This document shows, piece after piece, positions 55,721 to 64,000 of a stretch of DNA of 64,000 nucleotides (position 1 is its first letter; each line of letters opens with the position of its first letter). Position numbers and translations under genes: made by a program. This DNA comes from Metabacillus arenae (GTDB lineage Bacteria > Bacillota > Bacilli > Bacillales > Bacillaceae), in contig NZ_JACXAI010000020.1 in the NCBI RefSeq assembly GCF_014773385.1, positions 1-64,000 on the forward strand, read 5' to 3'. The notes beneath the pieces are model-generated. The model had not been told where the DNA came from, did no database searches, and worked only from the letters and a program-made list of their open reading frames with translations.

Positions 55721-57646
55721 TTATTTGATTATAGGTTGTACAGGCAGAACAGCTAATACTTTACTTAAAACATCCTCATTTATCTCAGAATCAATAAATA
55801 ATGTGATTTTTCCTTTATCATCTGAAGATCTGATCAAGCGGCCAATTCCCTGTCTTAGCCTTAATAACATGTATGGAAGATCAACTTGTTCAAATGCGTC
55901 ATTCTTTGATTTTCTTTTTGCTTCAAAAACCGGATCATTCGGAGGAAATGGAAGCGCCGATATGATTACCTGAGACAGGGACTGCCCTGGGACATCTAAC
56001 CCTTCCCACATATGAACCGCACATAATACAGAAGTTTCATCCTGTTGGAATTTAGAAACAAGTGTTGAAATTTCTTCTGTTCCTTCATAATAAAAATTAT
56101 AGGGAAGCTCTGTATTCATCGCCTTTTCTTTAAAAAACTCTAGTTCTTCAAAACTTGTAAACAAAACGAGAGTTCGTCCACCAGTTTTTTCAATTTGCAT
56201 CAATGTATAGGAAGCTTTTTCAATTGAGTCATCCACGGAAATGGATTCAATTGTCATTTGTTTTTTATAATCAAAAGGTGATTCAACTGACATGGATTGG
56301 AATTCCTCTATTCCAAGACTATCTGCCAAATAATCAAACGAATTATTTTCAGATAAAGTTGCTGAAGAAAAGATAAATGGTTTCTGTTGAGAAAACACCT
56401 TCTCTTTTAATACCTCCTCAACGGTTCTTGGCATAATTACAAGGGAATAATCCTTGCCTTGCCATTCCAGCCAGCAAATTGCAGAGTCATCACGATTGAA
56501 TAAGGACATGGAATATTCTATTTGATCCAAGGACTCTTCTACAATTGTTAGTTCATATTGTTCAATTGTATACAGTTCACTTTCAAAGACCAGCGCCTCT
56601 CCAATTTCCCCTAAAACGATTTGCAGGTTTTCTCCTGCAGCCCTTAGCTTTGGATTCAGAAAAATATTCATTCGGTGAGAGCCTTCTATTTTACTTGACG
56701 ATTTTTCTAGCTGATAAAAGAATTCATCATAGATCAACAATGCGGACTCAACTAGATTAGCAAACTCTTCTCGAATTTCATTTTGCAAAAGTCTCTCTAA
56801 TAAGTTTTGCAATGTACTTTGTTTAATCCGGAAGGTAAGCGCTTTTTGAGCAGCATATTCCAAGAGGTGTCCTTCATCAAAAACTACACAGCTGTATTCA
56901 GGCAATAACGGTAGTTGGCCTTCTCTTTTCCTAGAATCATATGTCCAAACATGTTCCATGTAAAAGTCATGTGAACAGATAATCAAATCAGTAGATTTTC
57001 GATAATGGTCTCTTGAAAGTGTTAAACCACAGCGATGACGAAGATCACATGCCAGGCAATCTTGAAAAGAATCCCAGGAAATACTTGCCCAATCCTTATC
57101 ATTTAAAAATGGATACTGCTTTCGATCTCCATAGGGATAAAAAGTCTGCATCCCGGTCTGTTCGTGAACAAAAGCTGGGAGCTCTTCGTATATATCCAAA
57201 AATTTAGGGTTATCTGTGCTTTCGAGAGTCTTGTTTAATTTTTTTAAACAGAGGTATTGTTCTTGTGATTTGCTTAGACGAACATCAATCGATAAATCCA
57301 GCATCTTCGAAATTTTCCCGATATCTCCTTCTTCTTTAATAAGCTGTTCAATAAGCGTTTCATCAGCACATGCAATAATTGCTGGTTTTCCAGTATAACG
57401 AGCATAGCTTAACGCATAAAGGAGATACACAATTGTTTTCCCAGTTCCAACTCCTGCTTCAGCAAATACGACCTTTTTTTCTCGAAATGCCCGTTCCATT
57501 TGAAAAGCCATAAAAATTTGTTCATCCCTAAGGTCAAACCCTTTCTCGGGTAAAATATCGTAAAAAACATCTCCGACCCAATTATTTAACCCCTGATAAA
57601 AGGTTTCATCCTTAGATAAAGCAAAAGGTAAACGTGACGTAGACAA
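55721..57646 (-). CDS. ypvA: DinG/XPD-family DNA helicase YpvA
   Basis: An iron-sulfur superfamily 2 helicase. Walker A is GVGTGKT (65-71), the Walker B box FDEGH replaces DEAH, and the cysteines in QYLCLKKL, CLACDLRHRCG form the 4Fe-4S site between them. It lacks the exonuclease domain of larger DinG proteins. TTG 57646 with GGGGGG nine bases before it gives 641 residues, the length I recall for B. subtilis YpvA; the longer open frame to 57724 is not supported. Unwinds DNA in repair. Confidence 0.93.
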   Translation of the reverse strand: MSTSRLPFALSKDETFYQGLNNWVGDVFYDILPEKGFDLRDEQIFMAFQMERAFREKKVVFAEAGVGTGKTIVYLLYALSYARYTGKPAIIACADETLIEQLIKEEGDIGKISKMLDLSIDVRLSKSQEQYLCLKKLNKTLESTDNPKFLDIYEELPAFVHEQTGMQTFYPYGDRKQYPFLNDKDWASISWDSFQDCLACDLRHRCGLTLSRDHYRKSTDLIICSHDFYMEHVWTYDSRKREGQLPLLPEYSCVVFDEGHLLEYAAQKALTFRIKQSTLQNLLERLLQNEIREEFANLVESALLIYDEFFYQLEKSSSKIEGSHRMNIFLNPKLRAAGENLQIVLGEIGEALVFESELYTIEQYELTIVEESLDQIEYSMSLFNRDDSAICWLEWQGKDYSLVIMPRTVEEVLKEKVFSQQKPFIFSSATLSENNSFDYLADSLGIEEFQSMSVESPFDYKKQMTIESISVDDSIEKASYTLMQIEKTGGRTLVLFTSFEELEFFKEKAMNTELPYNFYYEGTEEISTLVSKFQQDETSVLCAVHMWEGLDVPGQSLSQVIISALPFPPNDPVFEAKRKSKNDAFEQVDLPYMLLRLRQGIGRLIRSSDDKGKITLFIDSEINEDVLSKVLAVLPVQPIIK

Positions 57647-57787
57647 GTAAACCAGCCCCCCAATTCCACAAAACGTATTCATATTCAGAACTTCTATACT
57701 ATCACTTTCTTGATGTAGCGGCAAGGGCTTTGTATTTATTAAAAATCGTTGAGATTAAGATTATAGCCTTGGTTTAGTATGTAGAGC

Positions 57788-57816
57788 AAAAAAAGAAGCC
57801 ATCTCAGCTTCTTTTT
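57788..57816 (-). terminator. Terminator overlapping the yptA stop
   Basis: AGAAGC and GCTTCT pair around TGAGATG on the minus strand, followed by T7. The first arm is inside the last codons. Confidence 0.8.
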
Positions 57817-58010
57817 TCGCCTTCAGTTTGCAGGATCAAATGATGGTCAATGGAGTGTGCAAAAGCGTATGCTTTAATTAAATCCGATTGAGCAGTTTGA
57901 AGTGCACCTTGATCAAATGTTTCATTCTCATTTTCTAAAGAAAGAAAAGAAGATTGCAATGCCTTTGAAATAAGTTGAAAATCATTATGTTTTAACACAG
58001 GCTTTAACAC
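57804..58010 (-). CDS. yptA: Small hypothetical protein in the yptA position
   Basis: A 68-residue soluble protein (LIKAYAFAHSIDHHLILQTEGE near the end). It lies between ypvA and ypsC, where B. subtilis has yptA of similar size; I base the name on position only. ATG follows AAGGAGTG. Confidence 0.55.
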   Translation of the reverse strand: MLKPVLKHNDFQLISKALQSSFLSLENENETFDQGALQTAQSDLIKAYAFAHSIDHHLILQTEGEKRS

Positions 58011-58153
58011 TCCTTTACATCTTGTTTTAAGGAATGTTTATATTTTATGAGCGTACTAGATCATTTATGCATTAAAAAGTGGACCAGCTACCATTCTGAT
58101 TATTTATGAGAGTTAAAGCGGCACAAAACAAAAATAAACCCCAAAGCAGAGGT

Positions 58154-59293
58154 TTATTTTTTAGGAGGCCGTTTTCCCCAGAATTGATAAAAGTCTGTTT
58201 TAATAAAGCCATTGAAAAGCTTTCTTTTTTTCGTTGCTTGCTTACCGTAAAATTTTTCAAAACCTTCATGTGAAGTTAGCATATAGATAGACCATGTATC
58301 AAGGCCGTGAAAAGCTTGTCCCATTTCTTCATACATTTTTTCAACAGCACGTTTTTCACCAAGACGTTCACCATAAGGAGGATTTCCTACGATAACACCG
58401 TATTCTTTAGAGGTTGTAAAGTCTCTCACCTGCATTTGCTTAAACTGAATGAGGTCTGCAAAGCCGGCTTCCTCTGCATTTGTTTTTGCCACATCAATCA
58501 TTTTGTGGTCAATATCGTATCCGTGTATGTCAATTGCTTGATCATAATTAGCAAGATCTTCAACTTCCATCCGGGCTTTCTGCCACTTTTCTTTCCCAAT
58601 CCAATCCCACGTTTCTGATACAAATTCTCGATTAAAGCCTGGAGCAATATTTTGCCCAATTAAAGCTGCCTCTATTGGGATAGTACCTGAGCCGCAAAAA
58701 GGATCGACAAAGGGCTTTTCTGGATTCCAATTTGTAAGCATGATCAAGGCTGCTGCAAGTGTTTCCTTTAGAGGGGCTTCACCTTGATCAATTCTAAAGC
58801 CGCGCTTATGCAGTCCAGTGCCGCTCGTATCAATCGTTAAAGTTGCAGTATCTTTATGTAGGGCAACCTCAATCCGGTATAAAGGACCTTGTTCACTAAA
58901 CCAATCACTGGTCATGTTATGGTATTTTTTCAAATGATCTACGACTGCTTTTTTTACGATTTTCTGACAATCTGGGACACTTGCAAGCTTTGATTTAACC
59001 GATTTTCCAACAACAGGAAATTCTGCATTTGCAGGGATATAATCTCCCCAATTTAACGCTTTGGTTTTTTCAAAAAGCTCGTCAAATGATGTTGCTTGAA
59101 ATTCACCAATTTTTAGTTTTATCCGATCAGCCGTTCTTAGCCATAAATTTGTGCGGCAAATAGCCGTTTCATCTGCTTCAAAGGTTACTTTCCCATTTTC
59201 AACAGTACACTCATAGCCGAGATCCTTTACTTCTTTCGCTACTAAGGCTTCTAATCCCATTGCCGCTGTAGCAATCAGAGTTAATTTACCCAT
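58154..59293 (-). CDS. ypsC: YpsC, THUMP-domain 23S rRNA guanine methyltransferase-like
   Basis: A 379-residue RNA methyltransferase: N-terminal ferredoxin-like and THUMP domains (1-160), then a Rossmann domain with PFCGSGTIPIEAAL and the catalytic NPPYGERLG motif for N2-guanine methylation, as in RlmL. ATG 59293 follows AGGTG; the frame is open to 59371 without a better start. A terminator overlaps the stop (58132-58166). Confidence 0.93.
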   Translation of the reverse strand: MGKLTLIATAAMGLEALVAKEVKDLGYECTVENGKVTFEADETAICRTNLWLRTADRIKLKIGEFQATSFDELFEKTKALNWGDYIPANAEFPVVGKSVKSKLASVPDCQKIVKKAVVDHLKKYHNMTSDWFSEQGPLYRIEVALHKDTATLTIDTSGTGLHKRGFRIDQGEAPLKETLAAALIMLTNWNPEKPFVDPFCGSGTIPIEAALIGQNIAPGFNREFVSETWDWIGKEKWQKARMEVEDLANYDQAIDIHGYDIDHKMIDVAKTNAEEAGFADLIQFKQMQVRDFTTSKEYGVIVGNPPYGERLGEKRAVEKMYEEMGQAFHGLDTWSIYMLTSHEGFEKFYGKQATKKRKLFNGFIKTDFYQFWGKRPPKK

Positions 59294-59456
59294 ATATTCA
59301 CCTAGCCCTTTACTAGTAGTATAAACGAAGAGTCCAAGCCTCATTAAGCCACGCCTTGCTTGTGAACTCAAAAATCTGGTAAAATGCTGTAGCTGGACAA
59401 CAAAAACCTACTTTAATCAGCTGATAGTTTAATTCAACCATATCATTATTTCTTTG

Positions 59457-59671
59457 GAACGAAAAGCGCAGAGCGCTAGTCCTTCGGCGACAAGCACAAG
59501 GCGAGCCGGCAGGGATTCACCCTGAGACCTATTGGGCCAATGGCGCTCGGCCTGCAAGGGCGTCACGGCCTTATGCCTGCCCGGCACCACGACGTCCTGT
59601 CCCGCCTGCGCTGGACAAAGATACCACTCTTTATCTCGTTAATACTTTAATTAACTTAAATTTTCTTAACT
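59457..59671 (+). repeat. Family 1 interspersed repeat (first of a tandem pair)
   Basis: From GAACGAAAAGCGCAGAGCGC to the AT tail ending TTTTCTTAACT. Includes CGGCGACAAGCACAAGGCGA, GGCGTCACGGCC and GGACGTCCTGTCC-like bases found also at 33830-33961 and 50480. It is followed by another unit after two bases. Confidence 0.8.
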
Positions 59672-59673
59672 AA

Positions 59674-59848
59674 GAACGAAAAGCGCAAGGCGCCCGCCTA
59701 TCGGCGACAAGCATAAGACGAGCCGGCATGAAGGTTGTTCCTTAACCTTCTTGACGGATTGGCTTATGACCTAAGAGCCGATGGCGCCTGGAGCTAGACA
59801 ACGACAACACTCTTTAATACGTTAATACTTTAATTATATTAAACTTTC
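59674..59848 (+). repeat. Family 1 interspersed repeat (second of a tandem pair)
   Basis: From GAACGAAAAGCGCAAGGCGC to TTAATACTTTAATTATATTA. The best folding copy: CATAAG pairs with CTTATG and GAAGGTTGTTCCTTAACCTTC makes the inner hairpin. The ypsC-rnpB gap of about 620 bases holds only this tandem pair and the rnpB terminator. Confidence 0.82.
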
Positions 59849-59859
59849 TGATCTTATAA

Positions 59860-59890
59860 AAACAAAAGCTCTCCAGAAAAGGGAGAGCTT
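59860..59890 (-). terminator. rnpB terminator
   Basis: AAGCTCTCC (59890-59882) and GGAGAGCTT (59874-59866) form a perfect stem on the minus strand, followed by TTGTTTTT. Confidence 0.9.
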
Positions 59891-59915
59891 ATTTTTCAGA
59901 CTATTTAATCATCGT

Positions 59916-60320
59916 TTAAATAACGTTCTGTAAGCCATGTTTTGTTCCTTCGTACTGCAAACGGTATAAAACCTCGTACTTAGGCGGCAATCATCTATCT
60001 ACAGAAGAAAGAATCTCCTGTCCTTCTCTTCGTTCATTTCCTCCAAGAAGGTGCCCCTACCAAAATTTGGGTTTCTCGCTCGAGGGGTTTACCTCGTTCC
60101 ACTCTTGCAATTTCTTGCAAGACTCCGTCACTGTGGCACTTTCAGGGTATTTAGACCATATCATGAAGACTTAGGTCCTTTCCCCGCCGTCAGCTGTAAT
60201 CAGCTGCCCTAGCTTATGAATTCGCTAGGCACGAACACTACGGGCATCTCAGCACCGTGCGAGCATGGACTTTCCTCTACAATCAAAAGATTGCAGCGAT
60301 TACCCGAACGTTAATTGAAA
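59916..60320 (-). ncRNA. rnpB: RNase P RNA, Bacillus class B
   Basis: The catalytic RNA that matures tRNA 5' ends. On the minus strand it starts near AACGTTCGGGTAATCGCTGC and contains GAGGAAAGTCCATGCTCGCA, GTGCCTAGCG, GAAAGTGCCACAGTGACG, GAGCGAGAAACCCAAATTTT and GTAGATAGATGATTGCCGCC, all core elements. It ends near ACAAAACATGGCTTACAGAA plus CGTT. Length about 400 and position between ypsC and gpsB match B. subtilis. Ends are approximate. Confidence 0.97.
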
Positions 60321-60386
60321 CGCAAAGTAAATTATAGTTGAATTTAAGTACGATTGCAAGTGGAAATAAATGTATATCTTATGTAA

Positions 60387-60683
60387 TTAATCGTATAGCT
60401 TACTTCCAAAAACGTGCTTTTCAAGATTTGATAATCTTTTTAAAATATCAAAGTTTGTTGTGTTAGTTTGTGTTGGCTGTTTTTTATATGATTCCTCTAA
60501 TTGTTTTTTCAAACGTAAATTTTCTTGTTGCAGTTCTTCGATTTCCTGATGAAATGTTTCATAGTCTTTGATAATGTAATCTAGATATTTATCTACATCC
60601 TCTTGCTTGTAGCCACGCATAGTTGATTTAAATTCTTTTTCCAAAATTTCTTTCGCAGTCAATTTAATTTTATCCGATAGCAT
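60387..60683 (-). CDS. gpsB: Cell-division regulator GpsB
   Basis: A 98-residue DivIVA-like protein that shuttles penicillin-binding proteins between side wall and septum. The N-terminal [19 protein letters not shown] and the coiled coil [20 protein letters not shown] are typical. ATG 60683 has GAGGTGAAAG before it; an upstream in-frame start to 60728 is unlikely. Confidence 0.95.
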   Translation of the reverse strand: MLSDKIKLTAKEILEKEFKSTMRGYKQEDVDKYLDYIIKDYETFHQEIEELQQENLRLKKQLEESYKKQPTQTNTTNFDILKRLSNLEKHVFGSKLYD

Positions 60684-60767
60684 AACTTTCACCTCATATT
60701 GTGAAATCCTCAACTTATATTTTTTCAAAAATTCCCCCGATTGTCAATTTGGCAATGCTCAGGTTAA

Positions 60768-61328
60768 TCAAGATTGTTCATTTTCAAATAATTGTACTTC
60801 CTCAACAACCATTTGTAAATCATCAAACGTAATTTGCTTTATTTCAAACGAATTATTTGATATATATTGTTTCGCAGTCTCTAACAAAAATTTAGGGGTT
60901 CCTGGTTTTTGATCATCATAGACGAGCAGCATACCGTCTGATTTTGAAATCAAAAAATGATTTTTCAACCTAAACTGTTCAGGACTTTCATATTCTTTTT
61001 TTGTAATGCTATCCACAAAATCTGCTTGTGAAAGGACGAATTCATACAATTCTTTATTGCTTTCTTTCCAATTTTTTTCTTGATTCAAAAATGGAGTAAG
61101 AACAGCTAACTTAAGATTTGGATAATTTTCTTGAAGTTCAAATACAACTTCTGCTGCCCACATTTCAACTCCAAGCTGGCCGCTGATAACTATCCATTCC
61201 AAGCCCTCCTCAATCGCAGGAAACAAGACGTTAAAAATAGCTTTTTTGATAAATTTAATAGCTGGATCCTTTTGTTTGAATATTCCTAGCTCATGAGGTT
61301 TATAGCCGCTAACAAGCATAACATTCAT
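60768..61328 (-). CDS. ypsA: YpsA, SLOG-family (DUF1273) protein
   Basis: A 186-residue Rossmann-like protein: N-terminal [33 protein letters not shown] and C-terminal [20 protein letters not shown] fit the SLOG nucleotide-binding family. In B. subtilis and S. aureus YpsA affects cell division together with its neighbour GpsB. AGGAGAA precedes the ATG. Confidence 0.92.
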   Translation of the reverse strand: MNVMLVSGYKPHELGIFKQKDPAIKFIKKAIFNVLFPAIEEGLEWIVISGQLGVEMWAAEVVFELQENYPNLKLAVLTPFLNQEKNWKESNKELYEFVLSQADFVDSITKKEYESPEQFRLKNHFLISKSDGMLLVYDDQKPGTPKFLLETAKQYISNNSFEIKQITFDDLQMVVEEVQLFENEQS

Positions 61329-61469
61329 TGACTATTCTCCTTTGATTATCTTTGCTTTTTAAAAACCGCTGGTCCTACCTGAGGATTGCAAAAAGGTAAA
61401 AAACTGGAGCGGGAAGAGATAACTCATTTTAACATGTTAATAATTGAATATACTTAGACTTTTTTTACA

Positions 61470-61500
61470 TGAAAAATAGAGCTGAAATATTCAGCTCCAT
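61470..61500 (-). terminator. Terminator after the CotD-like gene
   Basis: GGAGCTGA and TTCAGCTC pair around ATAT on the minus strand, followed by TATTTTT. Confidence 0.85.
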
Positions 61501-61509
61501 TTAACTCAC

Positions 61510-61935
61510 CTATCTGCGATTCATTTTACCATAGCCATTAGAAGCGCCTGCAACTTGGGATCCAGGACCCATGTTTGGCATCATTTGTCCCATAGGACCT
61601 GTTTGTGCACCTGCAACTTGACCTGGTCCGCCCATACCCGGACCCATTCCCATACCGCCGTAACCGCCAGGACCCATGCCATAACCAGGACCCATAGGAC
61701 CTGTTTGAGCACCTGCCACCTGAGGGCCGGGACCTGCATTAAAATTTTGATGTGATGCTTGATTTACTACAGATTGTGTTTGTGGATAGTAGTGTACATG
61801 CTCATAAAAATCATTGTTTACAGTTGTTGTATGCTGTGGATGGATATGAGGAACAACTGTTTTAGAATTGTTACATTGTACACAATGCTTCGTTGGATGA
61901 ACAATCGGAGCTAGCTTTTTTGGTTTACAAAACAT
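61510..61935 (-). CDS. cotD: CotD-family spore coat protein with Gly-rich repeat tail
   Basis: A 141-residue protein. Residues 1-65 match CotD: LAPIVHPTKHCVQCNN, TVVPHIHPQHTTTVNNDFYE and HVHYYPQT, rich in His. After that, residues 66-141 form a Gly/Met/Pro tail with QVAGAQTGPMG twice and SQVAGASNG once, plus GYGMGPGG runs. CotD of B. subtilis is about 75 residues and lacks such a tail. ATG 61935 has GGGAG upstream. Made in the mother cell for the inner coat. Confidence 0.9.
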   Translation of the reverse strand: MFCKPKKLAPIVHPTKHCVQCNNSKTVVPHIHPQHTTTVNNDFYEHVHYYPQTQSVVNQASHQNFNAGPGPQVAGAQTGPMGPGYGMGPGGYGGMGMGPGMGGPGQVAGAQTGPMGQMMPNMGPGSQVAGASNGYGKMNRR

Positions 61936-62023
61936 TATTTTAGTCTCCCTTCCTATCATATCTGTCTTACATTAACAGCCTATGATAAAAGGAGTGTACA
62001 TGTACTAATGTAAAAACCTATTT

Positions 62024-62119
62024 TTAGAAGAATGCGTAAAAGCTTTCTTTGTAATTTGAAAATATAAACACTGTTAACACGACAATAAGAAAAAACAAAT
62101 AAAGAATGCCTTTGTACAT
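62024..62119 (-). CDS. 31-residue single-helix membrane peptide
   Basis: Encodes MYKGILYLFFLIVVLTVFIF followed by SNYKESFYAFF: one hydrophobic helix with a short tail. GGGGAG eight bases before the ATG is a good site. It is upstream of the CotD gene on the same strand, 89 bases away. Function unknown. Confidence 0.6.
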   Translation of the reverse strand: MYKGILYLFFLIVVLTVFIFSNYKESFYAFF

Positions 62120-62247
62120 ATAATGCTCTCCCCAATATTTATGATAATCACATTTCTTCATTTTACAGGTTTCAGCATCTTTCTACAATTCATTCTTTAT
62201 TCTTTTTGTTAATTTCATAAATTCGACAAAAATTATATCGAAAATGC

Positions 62248-63558
62248 TCATGATTTGCGCTTGCCCGGGGAATATTTTTTCGTTAATTTCCCTTCCAAAC
62301 GTAATTCCCTTTTTAACAAATCAAGTTCAATTTTATCTTCATGGGTATTTTCATTTCGCTTTTGCTCTTTAATAGTCATCAACATTTCCCTTACTACTTT
62401 CAGTGCTTGATTCAGGTCCTTCTCTCTGTGCTCATAAAACTTTGCCAATTCAATGCCTGCTTTAAACTTAGACATGCCTTTAGACTTTTCAAACACATCC
62501 CTCCACAGCCTGGCTGCCTGTTGAAATTCCCCTTTTCGTTTCAAGAAATTTGCGATTTGAAGATTTGACTTATTTCTCATTCTTCCTGATCGGCTGGAGA
62601 CTTCTTCAAACAGTTCATATGCATCTTTTTCAGCCTTAAGTCCCATGAGCCACCTTGACATTTCATATTGTTCTTCCTCATCGTCTATATCTTTACGATT
62701 TAAAATTTTTTTAGAAAGATGAATATATAAAGTAATTAAGGAAAGAACATCTATTTCATTGTGCCTTAATACACCTGTAAGAATTTCCGGACTTTCCTGT
62801 TGTAAAAATTGAAAATAAAGCATAGGGGCTAAATAGCCTGGAACATCCTCTTCCCTGTTGACATTTAAAATTTCTTTTTCAACAATTGCTAATTTCACAG
62901 AATCAAGATGATGCTTCCAAAGTCTCCTGGATGCGTGATACAAATCAAAATGACCGAAGTCAGGTAAGTGTGGGACACTGTTACGGATTAAAGTGTGTCT
63001 GGATTTAACTTGAGGCCAATCAAAAGCCTTGCCATTATAAGTTACTAACGTTTTTAAGTTAATTTGATTTAAAAAACTCTGATATAGAGCTACTTCATTT
63101 CCTGGTTTAGGAAGCAAGTGCTGGGTTACAACAACCTGATCTTCGAGTACTTGCGCTTGTCCAAGCAAAAAGATTGTATTTCCCGCTCCTCCTCCCAAAC
63201 CGGTTGTTTCCGTATCAAAGAAAAACAAGTCTCTTACTTCGTGCCCTTTGCATGATAATGGGTGTTTCAGCGTGCTTTTATTCCATTCCTCAACAACATT
63301 TGGTAGTGCATTTAAAGGGTAATTGCCATGCTGAAAGGATAAAGGATAAACGATTCTCCGGACGATACAATATTCATTTTCAAAAACAAAAGCTTCTGCA
63401 TGTTGTTTCTTCCATTCATCTTTATAAGGAAAAACTGCTTTATTTTCAGAAAGTTTTTGTTCTGGAACATGAAGTGCTTCTTGTTTAGTTGTTTCATGCT
63501 CTCTCACCATATGCTTCTTAAATTTAGCCAATTTATTCTTTAATGAAATATGTTTCAC
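62248..63558 (-). CDS. yprB: MrfB/YprB, RNase H-fold DEDDh exonuclease
   Basis: A 436-residue exonuclease: Asp115 and Glu117 in FFFDTETTGLGGG, Asp in TYNGKAFDWPQ and His/Asp in RHNEIDVLSLI form the DEDDh set. The C-terminal part (about 290-420) is helical, TPR-like. With MrfA it repairs mitomycin C adducts in B. subtilis. GTG 63558 has GGAG upstream and overlaps the mrfA end by 26 bases. Confidence 0.93.
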   Translation of the reverse strand: MKHISLKNKLAKFKKHMVREHETTKQEALHVPEQKLSENKAVFPYKDEWKKQHAEAFVFENEYCIVRRIVYPLSFQHGNYPLNALPNVVEEWNKSTLKHPLSCKGHEVRDLFFFDTETTGLGGGAGNTIFLLGQAQVLEDQVVVTQHLLPKPGNEVALYQSFLNQINLKTLVTYNGKAFDWPQVKSRHTLIRNSVPHLPDFGHFDLYHASRRLWKHHLDSVKLAIVEKEILNVNREEDVPGYLAPMLYFQFLQQESPEILTGVLRHNEIDVLSLITLYIHLSKKILNRKDIDDEEEQYEMSRWLMGLKAEKDAYELFEEVSSRSGRMRNKSNLQIANFLKRKGEFQQAARLWRDVFEKSKGMSKFKAGIELAKFYEHREKDLNQALKVVREMLMTIKEQKRNENTHEDKIELDLLKRELRLEGKLTKKYSPGKRKS

Positions 63559-64000
63559 CTTTTATATTCTCCAAGAGAAGCAGTGTATCCATTTTTTGCT
63601 TTTCACCGCCCTCGTTTCCAACGCACGAAGGACAGCCATGCTGACAGGAACAAATGGAAACAGCTTCACAAGCATCTTTAGAAATGTCTTCAAAAAGCTC
63701 AAACACTTTTTTGGACAACCCGACACCGCCAGGATATCGGTCATAAAGAAAAACAGTCGGTTCATCATTATGAATAGCTTTTACCTGCGGAACAACATGT
63801 AAATCAGCTGGGTCACACATAACCTTAAGAGGAGCTACATGTTGAAAGACATTTGCTAATCCAAGCAGTGCTTGCTCTAATCGATTTTCATTCCATTGGT
63901 CTTTTATTTCATGACCGAAGCTTATCCAAGCAGAATTAGTGTGGAGCTCTTCTTCAGGGAGATGAATGGGTCCTGATCCAATATTTTCATGTGTTTCAAA
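63533..64000 (-). CDS. yprA: MrfA/YprA helicase, C-terminal part (window edge)
   Basis: The last 155 codons of a large superfamily 2 helicase; the frame is open to the window end. The DUF1998 domain is recognisable from FLYDRYPGGVGLSKKVFEL and the four-cysteine CSCQHGCPSC zinc or Fe-S motif. Together with MrfB it forms a mitomycin-repair pathway in B. subtilis. The ATPase domains are outside the window. Confidence 0.93.
   Translation of the reverse strand, partial: FETHENIGSGPIHLPEEELHTNSAWISFGHEIKDQWNENRLEQALLGLANVFQHVAPLKVMCDPADLHVVPQVKAIHNDEPTVFLYDRYPGGVGLSKKVFELFEDISKDACEAVSICSCQHGCPSCVGNEGGEKQKMDTLLLLENIKGETYFIKE

Noticed and set aside
58072-58269. Minus-strand frame overlapping the end of ypsC
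   Set aside because: Lies in another phase over ypsC and its terminator; no ribosome-binding site.
59457-59848. Tandem repeats as a CRISPR array
   Set aside because: Only two long, unequal units with internal pairing, no short identical repeats with unique spacers and no cas genes.

Overview
The window is low-GC, gene-dense chromosomal DNA from an endospore-forming member of the Bacillaceae. The evidence is the class B RNase P RNA, a CotD-type coat protein, an SspL-type spore protein, strong GGAGG ribosome-binding sites with TTG and GTG starts, and a gene order that follows the ypm-ypr block of the Bacillus subtilis chromosome: msrA-msrB, ypmS-ypmR-ypmQ, ypmP, ilvA, yplP-yplQ, thyA-dfrA, ypjP-ypjQ, ypiP, brxA, ilvD, ypgR, ypgQ, bsaA, metA, ugtP, cspD, ypzA, ypeQ, ypeP, ypdP, ypdQ, sspL, ypcP, ypbS, dynA, bpsA-bpsB, xpt-pbuX, ypwA, ypvA, ypsC, rnpB, gpsB, ypsA, cotD, yprA-yprB. 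B. subtilis names are given from memory of this synteny and from motifs, not from a database search.

Left part (1-13 kb): an insertion-sequence end at the window edge, methionine sulfoxide reductases facing a MarR regulator, an alpha/beta hydrolase, a tiny acidic lipoprotein, an overlapping pair of a zinc-ribbon membrane protein and a PDZ-less HtrA-like protease, the ypmQ-R-S envelope genes, a DegV protein, and a beta-glucoside phosphate cassette (GH4 enzyme plus HAD phosphatase, with a divergent RpiR regulator) that separates ypmP from ilvA. Middle part (14-34 kb): branched-chain amino acid enzymes (ilvA, ilvD), folate and thymidylate synthesis (thyA-dfrA), a secreted anthrax-lethal-factor-like metallopeptidase, thiol and peroxide defence (brxA, bsaA), metA and the glycolipid synthase ugtP. 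Right part (34-64 kb): HPr, cold-shock protein, two RNase H-like proteins around a queuosine-precursor transporter, a FEN-type exonuclease, the double dynamin DynA, an alkylpyrone polyketide operon, the guanine-riboswitch-controlled xpt-pbuX operon, a DinG-type helicase, RNase P RNA, the division regulator GpsB and the MrfA/MrfB repair pair, the last cut by the window end.

The most unusual signal is in the spacers. Two families of interspersed, foldable repeats occur. Family 1 (at least ten copies or fragments, about 45-240 bp) starts with GAACGAAAAGCGC, has a GC-rich core with long complementary arms, and usually ends in an AT-rich tail related to TTAATACTTTAATTAACTTA. Family 2 (three copies, about 140-220 bp) starts with GTGAA(T/A)CTTC(C/T)ATC and in every copy begins within about 16 bases after the stop codon of a gene on the same strand. 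One family 1 fragment lies inside the xpt leader between the riboswitch terminator and the start codon. Several very small proteins too short for routine gene calling are also listed. No tRNA, CRISPR array or prophage was seen.
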